Program-made: the position numbers and the translations under genes
The notes under the pieces: generated by a model
What the model was told of the DNA's origin: nothing
Database searches by the model: none
Seen by the model: the letters and a program-made list of their open reading frames with translations, nothing else
Part shown: in pieces, positions 53,965 to 61,993 of the stretch
How positions within the stretch are numbered: position 1 is the stretch's first letter
Layout of the letters: the number at the start of each line of letters is the position of its first letter
DNA from: Nodosilinea sp. FACHB-141
Lineage (GTDB): Bacteria > Cyanobacteriota > Cyanobacteriia > Phormidesmidales > Phormidesmidaceae
Length of the DNA: 64,000 nucleotides
Direction of reading: 5' to 3'
Assembly (NCBI RefSeq): GCF_014696135.1
Contig: NZ_JACJPP010000023.1
Span: forward strand, 1 to 64,000

Positions 53965-55893
53965 ATGAAAATTCTTCTGGTCGACGACGACGAGGTCTTA
54001 ATCGAGCGGCTGACCAGCGATCTAGCCGCCCAACATTACGTTGTCGACACCACCACCGACGGGTTGCTGGGCTGGGAGTATGCCCGGTCTACCTCCTACG
54101 ATCTGATCGTTTTAGACATTGATATGCCGGGTTTAGATGGGCTGTCGCTGTGTCGTCGGCTGCGCCAGACGGGCTATGTCGGGCCAATTTTGCTGCTGAC
54201 CGGGCGCGGCAGCAACAGTGACAAGGTCGAAGGGCTCAATGCCGGTGCCGACGACTACCTGGTTAAACCCTATACCCTGACTGAGCTGACCGCCCGCCTG
54301 CGCGCGCTGCTGCGCCGCCCCACGGTGATGAGCAGCCCCACTCTGCACTGGGGCCAACTCCGGTGCGACCCCAAGGCGAATTTGGTAACAGTAGCCGACC
54401 AGACGGTGGTGCTTTCTCCCAAGGAATATGGGTTGCTGGAACTGCTGCTGCGCCACCCCGATCGCATTTTCAGCAACACAGTGTTGCTAGAACGGCTGTG
54501 GAGCGCCGACGACTGCCCTGGAGAAGAAACCATTCGCACCCATATTAGGCGGCTGCGGCGCAAGCTCAAGCAGGCCGGTGCCGACGATATGGTCGAGAAC
54601 GTCTACGGCATGGGCTATCGCCTCAGGCCTGCTCCACCGGCCGCCGAGCCAGAGTTGCCTCAGCCCGACCCCTCCCCAGAGCAGGCCAAAGCAGCGGCCG
54701 CCCGAGCCGCGGCGATCGCCGCCTTTGACCAGTTTCGACCCATCCTGAGCGATCGCATGGCCGCCCTGCGCCGGGCGGCGACTGCCCTCAACCAGCCTCC
54801 TTTGCCCGAGGAGGTGCGGTCACTGGCCCAGGGAGCTGCCCACAAGCTGGCCGGCTCCCTGGGCCTGTTTAGCCTAACCGAAGGCTCACACCTAGCCCGC
54901 CGCCTCGAAGACTGGCTCATGCAGCCCGATGCAGCCCAGGGCGGTGAGTTTACTGCTCTAGTGGATCAACTCGATGCTCAGCTAGCCGCCGGCCCCAAGG
55001 AGATCTCCACGCCCCCCGTTGAGTCACGCATTGTGCCCTTGGCCGTGCCGCTGCGCCCCACAGATACCCGGTATCGGGTGCTGGCTGTTGATGACGACCC
55101 GTTAATTTTGGCTCAGCTCCAGCGCCTGCTGCCCCCCTGGGGCCTCGACGTGGTGACGCTCGATGACCCCCGCCAGACCTGGGCCGCCTTGGAGGTCAGC
55201 CCTCCTGATCTGGTGCTGCTCGATTTGGATATGCCCCATGTCAGGGGTGTGGAGCTATGCCGGCAGCTGCGCCAGCAGGAGCGCTGGCAGACCCTGCCGA
55301 TTTTATTTCTCACCGCCTGCCGCGAGACGGTTGCCGTCTATGAGCTTTACCAGGCGGGGGCCGACGACTATCTGCCCAAGCCCATTCTGGAGCCAGAGCT
55401 GGTCAATCGCCTGTTTCAACGGCTAGAGCGGGGCCGCCTGCTGCAAACCCTAGCGGGCACCGACCCGCTCACCGGCCTGGCTAACCGCCGCAAGGGCACC
55501 ATTGAATTCGACCTGCTGCTGCACCTAGCTCACCGCTCCCCTCAGCCCCTCAGCCTGGTGCTGCTGCACCTGAGCCCTGATCTGGCCTCTGCAAAGGACT
55601 TAATGGTGGCGCTGGCGGCGGTGCTGCCGACCCTGACGCGCCAAGGCGATGCGATCGCCCGCTGGGGATCGCAAGAAATTTTGATCGGAGCGCTAGCCCC
55701 TGCCTGGTCTTCCCCCCAGGATGCGCTGGGGCCACCCCTGGCTCAGCTCTTAGCCGACCAGCTGCGCTCAAGCTCAGGCAATCTGGATCTACCCCTAGGC
55801 TTCCTCTTGGGCGCAGCCACTTTCCCAGCCGATGGCCATACCCTGGACCGCCTGTACCAAGAGGCGATTCACCGCCTAGCCCCCCTCGGATAG
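53965..55893 (+). CDS. Multidomain response regulator: REC-wHTH-Hpt-REC-degenerate GGDEF
   Basis: 642 residues from ATG 53965 (MKILLVDDDEVLIERL). Order: OmpR-type receiver (acceptor in LIVLDIDMPGLDG, Lys in YLVKPYTLTELTAR); winged helix DNA-binding domain (VVLSPKEYGLLELLLRHPDR, RTHIRRLRRKLKQ, YGMGYRL); an Hpt-like helical domain with acceptor His in GAAHKLAGSLGLFSLTEGSH; a second receiver (RVLAVDDDPLILAQL, LVLLDLDMPHVRG); and a C-terminal GGDEF-related domain (TDPLTGLANRRKGTIEF). In the last, the catalytic motif reads RWGSQEI instead of GGDEF, so cyclase activity is unlikely, but RxxD (RQGD) five residues before it is kept. It is probably both transcription factor and phosphorelay node. Confidence 0.9.
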   Translation: MKILLVDDDEVLIERLTSDLAAQHYVVDTTTDGLLGWEYARSTSYDLIVLDIDMPGLDGLSLCRRLRQTGYVGPILLLTGRGSNSDKVEGLNAGADDYLVKPYTLTELTARLRALLRRPTVMSSPTLHWGQLRCDPKANLVTVADQTVVLSPKEYGLLELLLRHPDRIFSNTVLLERLWSADDCPGEETIRTHIRRLRRKLKQAGADDMVENVYGMGYRLRPAPPAAEPELPQPDPSPEQAKAAAARAAAIAAFDQFRPILSDRMAALRRAATALNQPPLPEEVRSLAQGAAHKLAGSLGLFSLTEGSHLARRLEDWLMQPDAAQGGEFTALVDQLDAQLAAGPKEISTPPVESRIVPLAVPLRPTDTRYRVLAVDDDPLILAQLQRLLPPWGLDVVTLDDPRQTWAALEVSPPDLVLLDLDMPHVRGVELCRQLRQQERWQTLPILFLTACRETVAVYELYQAGADDYLPKPILEPELVNRLFQRLERGRLLQTLAGTDPLTGLANRRKGTIEFDLLLHLAHRSPQPLSLVLLHLSPDLASAKDLMVALAAVLPTLTRQGDAIARWGSQEILIGALAPAWSSPQDALGPPLAQLLADQLRSSSGNLDLPLGFLLGAATFPADGHTLDRLYQEAIHRLAPLG

Positions 55894-55981
55894 ACTGACC
55901 GAGGGCAGGCTCTGGGTGGGGTTTAGCCCCGCAGTAATCGAGTTCTGTATTTAGTAACCGGCATGTACCGGCATTTGTATC

Positions 55982-56359
55982 ATGGCCGCCAAACGCATCT
56001 TAATTATTGATGACGAAGCCGACGTGCGCGAGATTGCCAAGGTTAGCCTAGAAATCACCAAAAACTGGGAGGTTACGACCGCCGCCTCTGGTGAGGAGGG
56101 CGCGGCCTTGGCGGTCACCTATCGTCCTGACGCCATCTTGCTCGATGTGGTCATGCCCAAGGTTGACGGTCTCGCCACCCTGCTTAAACTCGGTGAAAAT
56201 ATTGAGACTCAGCACATTCCAGTGATTTTACTGACGGCTACCCTACGGCTGGCCACCCAACAATCCTTTGTGGCGGCGGGGGCGCGGGCCGTGCTGATCA
56301 AGCCCTTTGATCCTGGCCTGCTGGGCGGACAAATTGAGTCTGTTTTGGGATGGCAGTAG
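55982..56359 (+). CDS. Single-domain response regulator (CheY-like)
   Basis: 125 residues, one receiver domain: acidic pair in ILIIDDEADVREIA, acceptor Asp in AILLDVVMPKVDG, Thr in VILLTATLRLA and Lys in AVLIKPFDPGLLG. No output domain, so it acts by protein contact or as a phosphate shuttle. ATG 55982 lies 88 bases after the multidomain regulator on the same strand. A likely role is to link one of the neighbouring hybrid kinases with the Hpt or DHp helices encoded beside it; this is inferred from position. Confidence 0.93.
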   Translation: MAAKRILIIDDEADVREIAKVSLEITKNWEVTTAASGEEGAALAVTYRPDAILLDVVMPKVDGLATLLKLGENIETQHIPVILLTATLRLATQQSFVAAGARAVLIKPFDPGLLGGQIESVLGWQ

Positions 56360-56445
56360 CGCCAGTGTGAGAGGATTCAAGGTGTTCACATAGCTGTCAC
56401 TTTTGTTTTCTATTCTGAAAAAGACGTCTTGCCAGCAGCCCCGCT

Positions 56446-56688
56446 ATGCTCCCCCTAATAGTGGTCGAGGAGTTCATCTCTTCCTTTAAATTCTGGAATC
56501 AGGGCATTCATGACGGCATGCTCTACCGGAATGACTTTTACATTAGCTTGCAGCAGTTCCCCCTGGCTGACCGGCTCCAGGCCTACCGCCAAGCTACCCA
56601 GGAAAGTAATAAAGGATTTAAGGTATGCATCACCGTGTCAAAGACCCACTACACCATCTGGGTCGAGATGCGATCGCAGACCGCCTAG
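56446..56688 (+). CDS. Small unknown protein in the signalling cluster
   Basis: 80-residue frame with a well-mixed amino acid composition (VEEFISSFKFWNQGIHDGML, then LYRNDFYISLQQFPLADRLQ and KVCITVSKTHYTIWV). It looks like a small alpha/beta domain and not a random frame, but I recognise no family and the ribosome-binding site is weak; GTG at 56461 is an alternative start. It lies between the single-domain receiver and the DHp-EAL gene, in the same direction and without long gaps, so it may belong to the same unit. Confidence 0.5.
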   Translation: MLPLIVVEEFISSFKFWNQGIHDGMLYRNDFYISLQQFPLADRLQAYRQATQESNKGFKVCITVSKTHYTIWVEMRSQTA

Positions 56689-56777
56689 TCTCCTAGCACT
56701 CCCGCCCTGCTTGCTCCACCTAGCCTCGCCCCCAATGTCTCAACCCACTAACGTTTCTATAGCCTTAAGCATCTTCC

Positions 56778-57878
56778 ATGGCGTACTCCAACTCGGCTCA
56801 GCCCAGTGAGGATTTGTGTTCGATTGCCGACTGCTCAGCCCACCCCTTCGATGACGTCTCGCTGCTAATCTGTCACGAGCTACGCACTCCCCTCGCCTCA
56901 ATTCAGGGGGCGCTTAAGCTTTTGGGGTATCAGCAGTCGGGGTCGCTCTCCGACGATGGTCAAAGGCTGCTGGCGATCGCCATCAACAACGCCGACCGCC
57001 TCAACCGGCTGGCCAACGCCCTAGAGAACCAGCCCACGCCCCTACTGACGCTGCTCTCAACGGCCGAGCTAGAGCTGCTTCAGCTCGAAAACGACCTGCA
57101 CCAGGCGGTGGAGGAGCAGGCCATCCACCTGGCCTACCAGCCGATTGTATCGATTGAGCACAACCGGATTATTGGCTTTGAGGCGCTGGCCCGATGGCAT
57201 CACAGCAGCCGGGGCATCATTTCGCCAGAGGTGTTTATTCCCCTAGCCGAGAAGGCCGGTCTGATCGATACCCTGGGGCTGTTTTTGCTCGATCAGGCCT
57301 GCCAACAGCTGCACCAGTGGCAGGTGCAGTTTCCGGCGGTGACTCCCCTCAGCGTCAGCGTCAATCTCTCGGCGGTGCAGCTGCGCCATCCCCAGCTGGT
57401 GGAGCACATTGGCCAAATTCTTGAGCGCCACCACATTGCCCCCCACAGCCTTAAGCTCGAAGTCACCGAAAGCGCGCTGATTGAAAACAAGGACCTAGCC
57501 CTCAGGGCTCTAGTCGAACTTCAACAGCTGGGCATACAGCTCTACATCGACGATTTTGGCACGGGCTATTCGTCCCTGGGGCGGCTGCAAGACTTGCCCT
57601 TTGACACCCTCAAAATCGATCGCTCGTTTATTCGCAACAAAAACTGGGCGATGAGCGAGGCCATCTTTATGCTGGCTGAGCGGCTGCGGCTCGATGTGAT
57701 TGTTGAAGGAGTAGAGACTCTCGACGACTTGATCACCCTCAAAGAGCTGGGCTACAAGAAAATGCAGGGCTACTACTTCTCCCGGCCCATCGACGGCCAA
57801 GAGATTGCCTGCCTGCTGATGCGCCAGGTGCTGGATGGTCAGCTGTCGTTTGCCCCTGAGCTAGCACGGGTTGCCTAG
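56778..57878 (+). CDS. DHp (HisKA) - EAL fusion protein
   Basis: 366 residues. Residues 25-85 are a histidine-kinase dimerisation/phospho-acceptor helix pair with His33 in LLICHELRTPLASIQGAL. No HATPase_c domain follows: the protein goes straight to an EAL c-di-GMP phosphodiesterase domain (about 107-355). The EAL site looks complete: FEALARW (135-137), VNLSAVQL, LEVTESALIE, IDDFGTGYSS, LKIDRSFI, IVEGVET and MQGYYFSRP. So it should hydrolyse c-di-GMP, and its His could receive phosphate from a kinase acting in trans or only serve for dimerisation. Start ATG 56778. The FHA-GGDEF gene follows 55 bases later. Confidence 0.9.
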   Translation: MAYSNSAQPSEDLCSIADCSAHPFDDVSLLICHELRTPLASIQGALKLLGYQQSGSLSDDGQRLLAIAINNADRLNRLANALENQPTPLLTLLSTAELELLQLENDLHQAVEEQAIHLAYQPIVSIEHNRIIGFEALARWHHSSRGIISPEVFIPLAEKAGLIDTLGLFLLDQACQQLHQWQVQFPAVTPLSVSVNLSAVQLRHPQLVEHIGQILERHHIAPHSLKLEVTESALIENKDLALRALVELQQLGIQLYIDDFGTGYSSLGRLQDLPFDTLKIDRSFIRNKNWAMSEAIFMLAERLRLDVIVEGVETLDDLITLKELGYKKMQGYYFSRPIDGQEIACLLMRQVLDGQLSFAPELARVA

Positions 57879-57933
57879 GCAACCTCGCTCCCCTCAACCG
57901 GCCGGGAAACGCGCTCTACAACTGGTGCCCTGT

Positions 57934-59217
57934 ATGATGACTCAAATTAAAGAGACTCCGTGCCCGGGGTGGGAGGACGACTGCCCCCACCTGGCCCTGC
58001 TGATCCAAGATGGTGAGCGCCGTCAGATTATGCCGCTGGGCAAGCGATTTTATTCCATTGGCCGCGATCGCACCAAAGATATTCGCCTGGTGTCTGAGGG
58101 GGTCTCTGGCCACCACGCCAGCCTAGTGTGGCTCGACCACTGCTATGTGATTCACAGCGACGACGCTACCGACGGCCCCAGTTGTCAGCCGCTGACAATT
58201 AACGACAACCCGGTGCAAACTAGCCCCCTCCGCCCCGGCGACGCCATTGGCTTTTGCCATGGCGTACGCGCCCGACTGATTACCGTGCGGTCTGGAGTTC
58301 CGGTTGCTCCGCCTCTCTGTCTGCTGCCGTCGCCGGCCCATGCGATCGCGCCTGGTGCCAGCCTGCTGAATCATTTCCCTGACCTGATGCTGAAGTTTGA
58401 TGCCAATGGCTCTATTCTCGATGTTAAGCCTTCTGTAGACCCCGACCTCAGCCGGTTGCCCATCGGCGCAGCGGGCCAGTCGATTGTGAGCTGCTTTGAG
58501 TCGAGCTTTGCCGCTAAACTGTTTAGCTACGGTCAGATGGCCAGTCGCACTCAGTCGCTGCAATGCTTTGAGACCGAGTTGACTGTAGAGCAGCAGAAGA
58601 TTTTTTGCGAAGCCCGCCTGCTGCCCACCGAGCAAGGCCACCGAATTGCCATTATTCGCAATGTCACGGAGCGCAAGCGGCTAGAGCTGGAGTTGCGATC
58701 GGGGGCAATTCACGACACCCTGACTAGCCTGCCCAATCGCCGCTTTTTTATGGAAAAGGCAGCTCATGCGATCGCCCTCAAACGCACTAGTGCCGCCTAC
58801 AGTTTTGCGGTGTTGTTTATTGATCTAGACGACTTTAAAGGAGTCAACGATAGCTTGGGCCATCGGGTGGGTGACCAGCTGCTGGTGGAAATTGCCCTTC
58901 AGCTCAAAGCCTGCCTGCGCCCCCAGGACACCGTCGCCCGGCTGGGGGGCGACGAGTTTGCCATTTTGCTGCATGAGGTTGCCTCGGGCGAAGCCGCCGT
59001 TGCCGTGGCCACCCGGATTCAACAGGCGCTGGCTTTGCCGCTGCTGCGCGACCATCCAGAGGTGTGTTCGAGCGCCAGCATTGGCATTGCCTTAAGGACT
59101 GAAAGCGATGACAGTGTAGAGGCTATGCTCAACCACGCCGATATGGCCATGTATCGGGCCAAAGCCTTGGGCGGGTCGCAGTACGCGGTGTTTGATCCGG
59201 CCATTGATCCCGCTTGA
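57934..59217 (+). CDS. FHA-PAS-GGDEF diguanylate cyclase
   Basis: 427 residues from ATG 57934 (57937 is also ATG; a TTG at 57871 would overlap the EAL gene). Order: FHA domain (about 20-110) with FYSIGRDRTKDIRL and SGHHASLVW, the phosphothreonine-binding pattern; PAS domain with SLLNHFPDLMLKFDANGSI; GGDEF domain (DTLTSLPNRRFFMEKAAHAI, VLFIDLDDFKGVNDSLGHRV, RLGGDEFAILL). The active-site GGDEF is intact and RPQD, five residues before it, forms the product-inhibition site. It should make c-di-GMP, with input from Ser/Thr phosphorylation through FHA. Encoded next to an EAL protein, it is likely half of a local c-di-GMP switch. Confidence 0.92.
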   Translation: MMTQIKETPCPGWEDDCPHLALLIQDGERRQIMPLGKRFYSIGRDRTKDIRLVSEGVSGHHASLVWLDHCYVIHSDDATDGPSCQPLTINDNPVQTSPLRPGDAIGFCHGVRARLITVRSGVPVAPPLCLLPSPAHAIAPGASLLNHFPDLMLKFDANGSILDVKPSVDPDLSRLPIGAAGQSIVSCFESSFAAKLFSYGQMASRTQSLQCFETELTVEQQKIFCEARLLPTEQGHRIAIIRNVTERKRLELELRSGAIHDTLTSLPNRRFFMEKAAHAIALKRTSAAYSFAVLFIDLDDFKGVNDSLGHRVGDQLLVEIALQLKACLRPQDTVARLGGDEFAILLHEVASGEAAVAVATRIQQALALPLLRDHPEVCSSASIGIALRTESDDSVEAMLNHADMAMYRAKALGGSQYAVFDPAIDPA

Positions 59218-59325
59218 CAGCGGCTAGTGACAGCGCTGGCCAGCGGGTAAGGGAGCGATCGCCCTGAAAGACCAGATTGACCTAGCCTTCGCCGCCGCTC
59301 TCCATCGCACAACGAAAGGGAATGG

Positions 59326-59350
59326 CCCTGAACCCTGCACCTTGCACCCC
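59326..59350. repeat. Heptamer repeat (GAACCCT/GCACCTT)
   Basis: Three near-heptamers, GAACCCT, GCACCTT and GCACCCC, between the converging cyclase and cobH genes. Similar words occur at 60129-60146 (TTAAACCCTACACCCT) and in the hairpins at 42779-42849 and 63772-63838. Confidence 0.5.
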
Positions 59351-59367
59351 ACAGCTTTCACAAACCG

Positions 59368-59988
59368 CTAGGGATTCTCTTTGCCGTAGGCCTGCCAGGC
59401 TAGGTCGACCAGGCCGTTAACGATCGCAGCGGCGACCACAGGGCTGCCTTTGCGGCCGTTGATGGCCACATGGGGCACCATGGTGTCTTGCAGGCGGCCT
59501 TTGATCACAGCGGTTTCTATGAACCCGGCGGGGGTCGCGACCACCAGCGCCGGGCGCACCTTGTCGGCGTCGATCAGGTCGACCAGAGTAGACAGGGCCG
59601 CCTCTGAAGACCCGATGATAAAGATGCCTTCAGGGTAGCGCTGGGCTAGGGTCTCTACCCCCCACGAGGCTTGGCTTTTGCCCTTCTGAGGCCGGGTCAA
59701 GGCGTCCATGCTGCAATAGACTGGGTTGGCAAAGGTCTGCTGAATGCAGGGGGTAATGCCCACCTGCACCATGGGCACATCGACAACGATGGTGGTGCGG
59801 GCCGCCAGGGCTGCGGCCCCCGACTGCAGCGCCTGGTCAGAGAAATGAATGAGATCTTTGAAGGCAAAGTCGGCGGTGGCATAGATTACCCGGCGCACAA
59901 TTTCGTATTCCGATGGCGAGAAGCTGTGGTCGCCAATTTCGGAGTCAATCACGCGCAGGCTTTGGGCATCGGTCACATGCCATTCCAT
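59368..59988 (-). CDS. cobH: Precorrin-8X methylmutase CobH/CbiC
   Basis: Moves the C-11 methyl group to C-12 of precorrin-8X, forming hydrogenobyrinate (or its cobalt form) in cobalamin synthesis. 206 residues, the normal size. Family segments: SPSEYEIVRRVIYATADFAF, VVDVPMVQVGITPCIQ, IFIIGSSEAALSTLVDLI and VVATPAGFIETA. In characterised enzymes the catalytic His lies in an RxIH context near residue 40; here residue 36 is Tyr (RRVIYATAD), which I recall as common to cyanobacterial members. Start ATG 59988. With cobU it is one of two cobalamin genes in the window, but they are not in one operon. Confidence 0.93.
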   Translation of the reverse strand: MEWHVTDAQSLRVIDSEIGDHSFSPSEYEIVRRVIYATADFAFKDLIHFSDQALQSGAAALAARTTIVVDVPMVQVGITPCIQQTFANPVYCSMDALTRPQKGKSQASWGVETLAQRYPEGIFIIGSSEAALSTLVDLIDADKVRPALVVATPAGFIETAVIKGRLQDTMVPHVAINGRKGSPVVAAAIVNGLVDLAWQAYGKENP

Positions 59989-60169
59989 AGGGGGCCGGTT
60001 AAAAGGGGTGGGTCAGTTTGCTGGGCTAAGTTTAGCCAGGTCTGGGGTGTAGCGCAACCAGCAGCGCGATCGCCACAGCTGGATCCTTTAAGGATTAGAT
60101 CCCGAAGACGGCTGTAGGCCAAGTTCCTTAAACCCTACACCCTCGCCGCCGATTGTCCTGCTGCTGGGG

Positions 60170-61228
60170 TCAATGCCGGCGCAGAATAGTGCCTATGGCC
60201 GCTATCAGTCGCTCGACTTGGGGCGGCTTAATCCAGTAGTGGGTGACGGCCCGCAGGCGGCGATCGCCATACCCGCCGATATACAGTCCGTACTCAAGCT
60301 TCAGCGCTTTGATCAAGGCTTCTGGGGAAATAGCAATTCCCTCAGCCAGGTCAAAAAACACCATATTGGTTTCAACCACCGCTGGATCAATTTCAATGCC
60401 TGGGATCGTCGCCAATCCCTGAGCTAGAGCCTGGGCGTTATCGTGATCGCTCTGCAATCGCTGGCTCATGGTCTTGAGGGCAATGATGCCTGCTGCAGCT
60501 AGCCCACCGGCCTGGCGCATGCCACCGCCTAGCAGCTTGCGGTGGCGGCGGGCCTGGTGGATAAACGCCTCGCTGCCCACCAGCAGGGAACCCACTGGAG
60601 CGCATAGCCCCTTGCTGAGGCACACGCTCACCGAATCGACATGGGCGGTAATGTCGGTGGGCTCGACCCCAAGAGCGGTGACGGCATTGAACAGTCGCGC
60701 TCCATCTAAATGCACCTTGAGATGATGCTCGTGGGCTAGGGTGCCGATCGCGGCAAAGTAGTCGGGCTCGATCGCCGCGCCATTGTTGCCGCCGGAGCTG
60801 TTCTCTAGCAGAATCAATTGGCTATGGGGCAGGTGTGGATTATCCACTCGAATTGCCGATTTGATCTGATCGATCGCTATGCGGCCTCGGCTGTCGGTGG
60901 GCAGCGGGCGAGTGGTGATGCCGCCCAGCACAGCGATGCCGCCCGCCTCCCAACAGAAGGTGTGGGCGTCTTCGCCGAGGATGGCTTCGTCACCGCGCTG
61001 GGCGTGGGTGAGGGCGGCGATCAGGTTACCCTGGGTGCCGCTGGTGACAAACAGTCCTGCCTCTTTGCCCAGCAGATTGGCGGCTAGGGCTTCTAGCTCG
61101 TTGACGGTGGGGTCTTCGCCGTAAACGTCATCTCCCAGTTCGGCGGTGGCCATGGCCTCGACCATGGTAGGGGTGGGCCAGGTGACGGTGTCGGAGCGGA
61201 AGTCGGTGGCGGGGTGGATGGTGGACAT
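60170..61228 (-). CDS. ltaE: Low-specificity L-threonine aldolase
   Basis: PLP-dependent aldolase that cleaves threonine and allo-threonine to glycine and acetaldehyde, 352 residues. Fold type I signatures: FRSDTVTWPTPTMVEAM at the N-terminus, GDDVYGEDPTVNELEALAA, TSGTQGNLIAALTHAQRGDE for cofactor phosphate binding, VHLDGARLFNA with the PLP-ring Asp, and the Schiff-base Lys in VSVCLSKGLCAPVGS. GGGMRQAGGLAAAGIIAL follows. Start ATG 61228. It is a single gene, with a long G-rich repeat immediately upstream of it (61229-61312). Confidence 0.94.
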   Translation of the reverse strand: MSTIHPATDFRSDTVTWPTPTMVEAMATAELGDDVYGEDPTVNELEALAANLLGKEAGLFVTSGTQGNLIAALTHAQRGDEAILGEDAHTFCWEAGGIAVLGGITTRPLPTDSRGRIAIDQIKSAIRVDNPHLPHSQLILLENSSGGNNGAAIEPDYFAAIGTLAHEHHLKVHLDGARLFNAVTALGVEPTDITAHVDSVSVCLSKGLCAPVGSLLVGSEAFIHQARRHRKLLGGGMRQAGGLAAAGIIALKTMSQRLQSDHDNAQALAQGLATIPGIEIDPAVVETNMVFFDLAEGIAISPEALIKALKLEYGLYIGGYGDRRLRAVTHYWIKPPQVERLIAAIGTILRRH

Positions 61229-61312
61229 GGGAGGGGTAGAGGTAGGGGGTGGATGGGTGGATGAGTGAGGGGTGGATGAGTGGTCGGGTTAGGGGTAGGG
61301 GGTGGGGAGAAT
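61229..61312. repeat. GGATGGGTGGATGAGT 8-mer repeat
   Basis: The clearest copy of the 8-mer family: GGGTGGATGGGTGGATGAGT, then GAGGGGTGGATGAGTGG and further GGGGTAGGGGGTGGGG words. It directly abuts the start codon of the threonine aldolase gene (minus strand), so it would be transcribed as its C-rich leader. Confidence 0.7.
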
Positions 61313-61375
61313 CGGGGGGAATGCAGAAGGTGGGGGCTTTCGGGATGGATACTTGTTTGAACTGTGCGGTTTTCT

Positions 61376-61930
61376 TTAGGGTTGCAGTTCCTCGATGATG
61401 CGGGCGGGGCTGACGAAGGAGAGGCCCTGCTGGGAGGCGGTGCTGATCATCACTGCTTCGATGACGGGGGCGCTGACGGGGGCAGCGGATTGCCAGGTGA
61501 CGACGAAGTTGGCCCCGACGCCGCCGGCTGTATTGGTGCGATCGACGACGACTTCGGTGGAGGCGAGGGGGGCGAGCTGAATGGGGGCATCGAGGTAGGT
61601 GACGAGGCGATCGCCTCCTGAGTTGTAGTAGTCCAGCGTGGTGATGGTGATGGGCTGGCGGCGATCGCTGTTGCGCAAACTTAGGGTCACCGTCAGCTGA
61701 AAGGTGCGGTTGGCTTCGGAATCAAAAATTTCGGAATACACCGGCACGTAGAGGGTTTGCCCCTGCACCGCAGCGGCTGGGGTAGCGGCTAAGACGGTGA
61801 CGCCGGGGCGATCGCCAAAGCGCTCCTGGGCAGAGAGCGGGGAGGCTGGGCTGGTTGCCGGGGTTTGGATTGCGCAGGCCGACAGCAGACCCAGGCTTAA
61901 ACAAATCAGCGCTACTCTAAAGCTCATCAT
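61376..61930 (-). CDS. DUF3124 lipoprotein
   Basis: About 184 residues from ATG 61930 (ATG 61927 is next). A lipoprotein signal peptide is clear: VALICLSLGLLSACA, with the lipobox Cys at about residue 19, so the mature protein is lipid-anchored outside the cytoplasm. The remainder matches DUF3124: LYVPVYSEIFDSEANRTFQL, LSLRNSDRRQPITITTLDYY, APLASTEVVVDR and GANFVVTWQS. It is a beta-rich domain of unknown function. The protein ends RIIEELQP. It lies downstream of the LysE-type gene on the same strand with a 63-base gap. Confidence 0.82.
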   Translation of the reverse strand: MMSFRVALICLSLGLLSACAIQTPATSPASPLSAQERFGDRPGVTVLAATPAAAVQGQTLYVPVYSEIFDSEANRTFQLTVTLSLRNSDRRQPITITTLDYYNSGGDRLVTYLDAPIQLAPLASTEVVVDRTNTAGGVGANFVVTWQSAAPVSAPVIEAVMISTASQQGLSFVSPARIIEELQP

Positions 61931-61993
61931 TAGACGGGTTCCTCTGATTAGTTGACCCACGCGCACCGACAGTATCACTGGTTGCTCAGGCCG

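Noticed and set aside
55461-55893. Active diguanylate cyclase domain
   Set aside because: The GGDEF motif is GSQEI and the metal/substrate residues are not kept, so enzyme activity is unlikely.
61229-61312. CRISPR-like array
   Set aside because: Units are about 8 bases without unique spacers; it is a low-complexity tandem repeat, and no cas gene is present.
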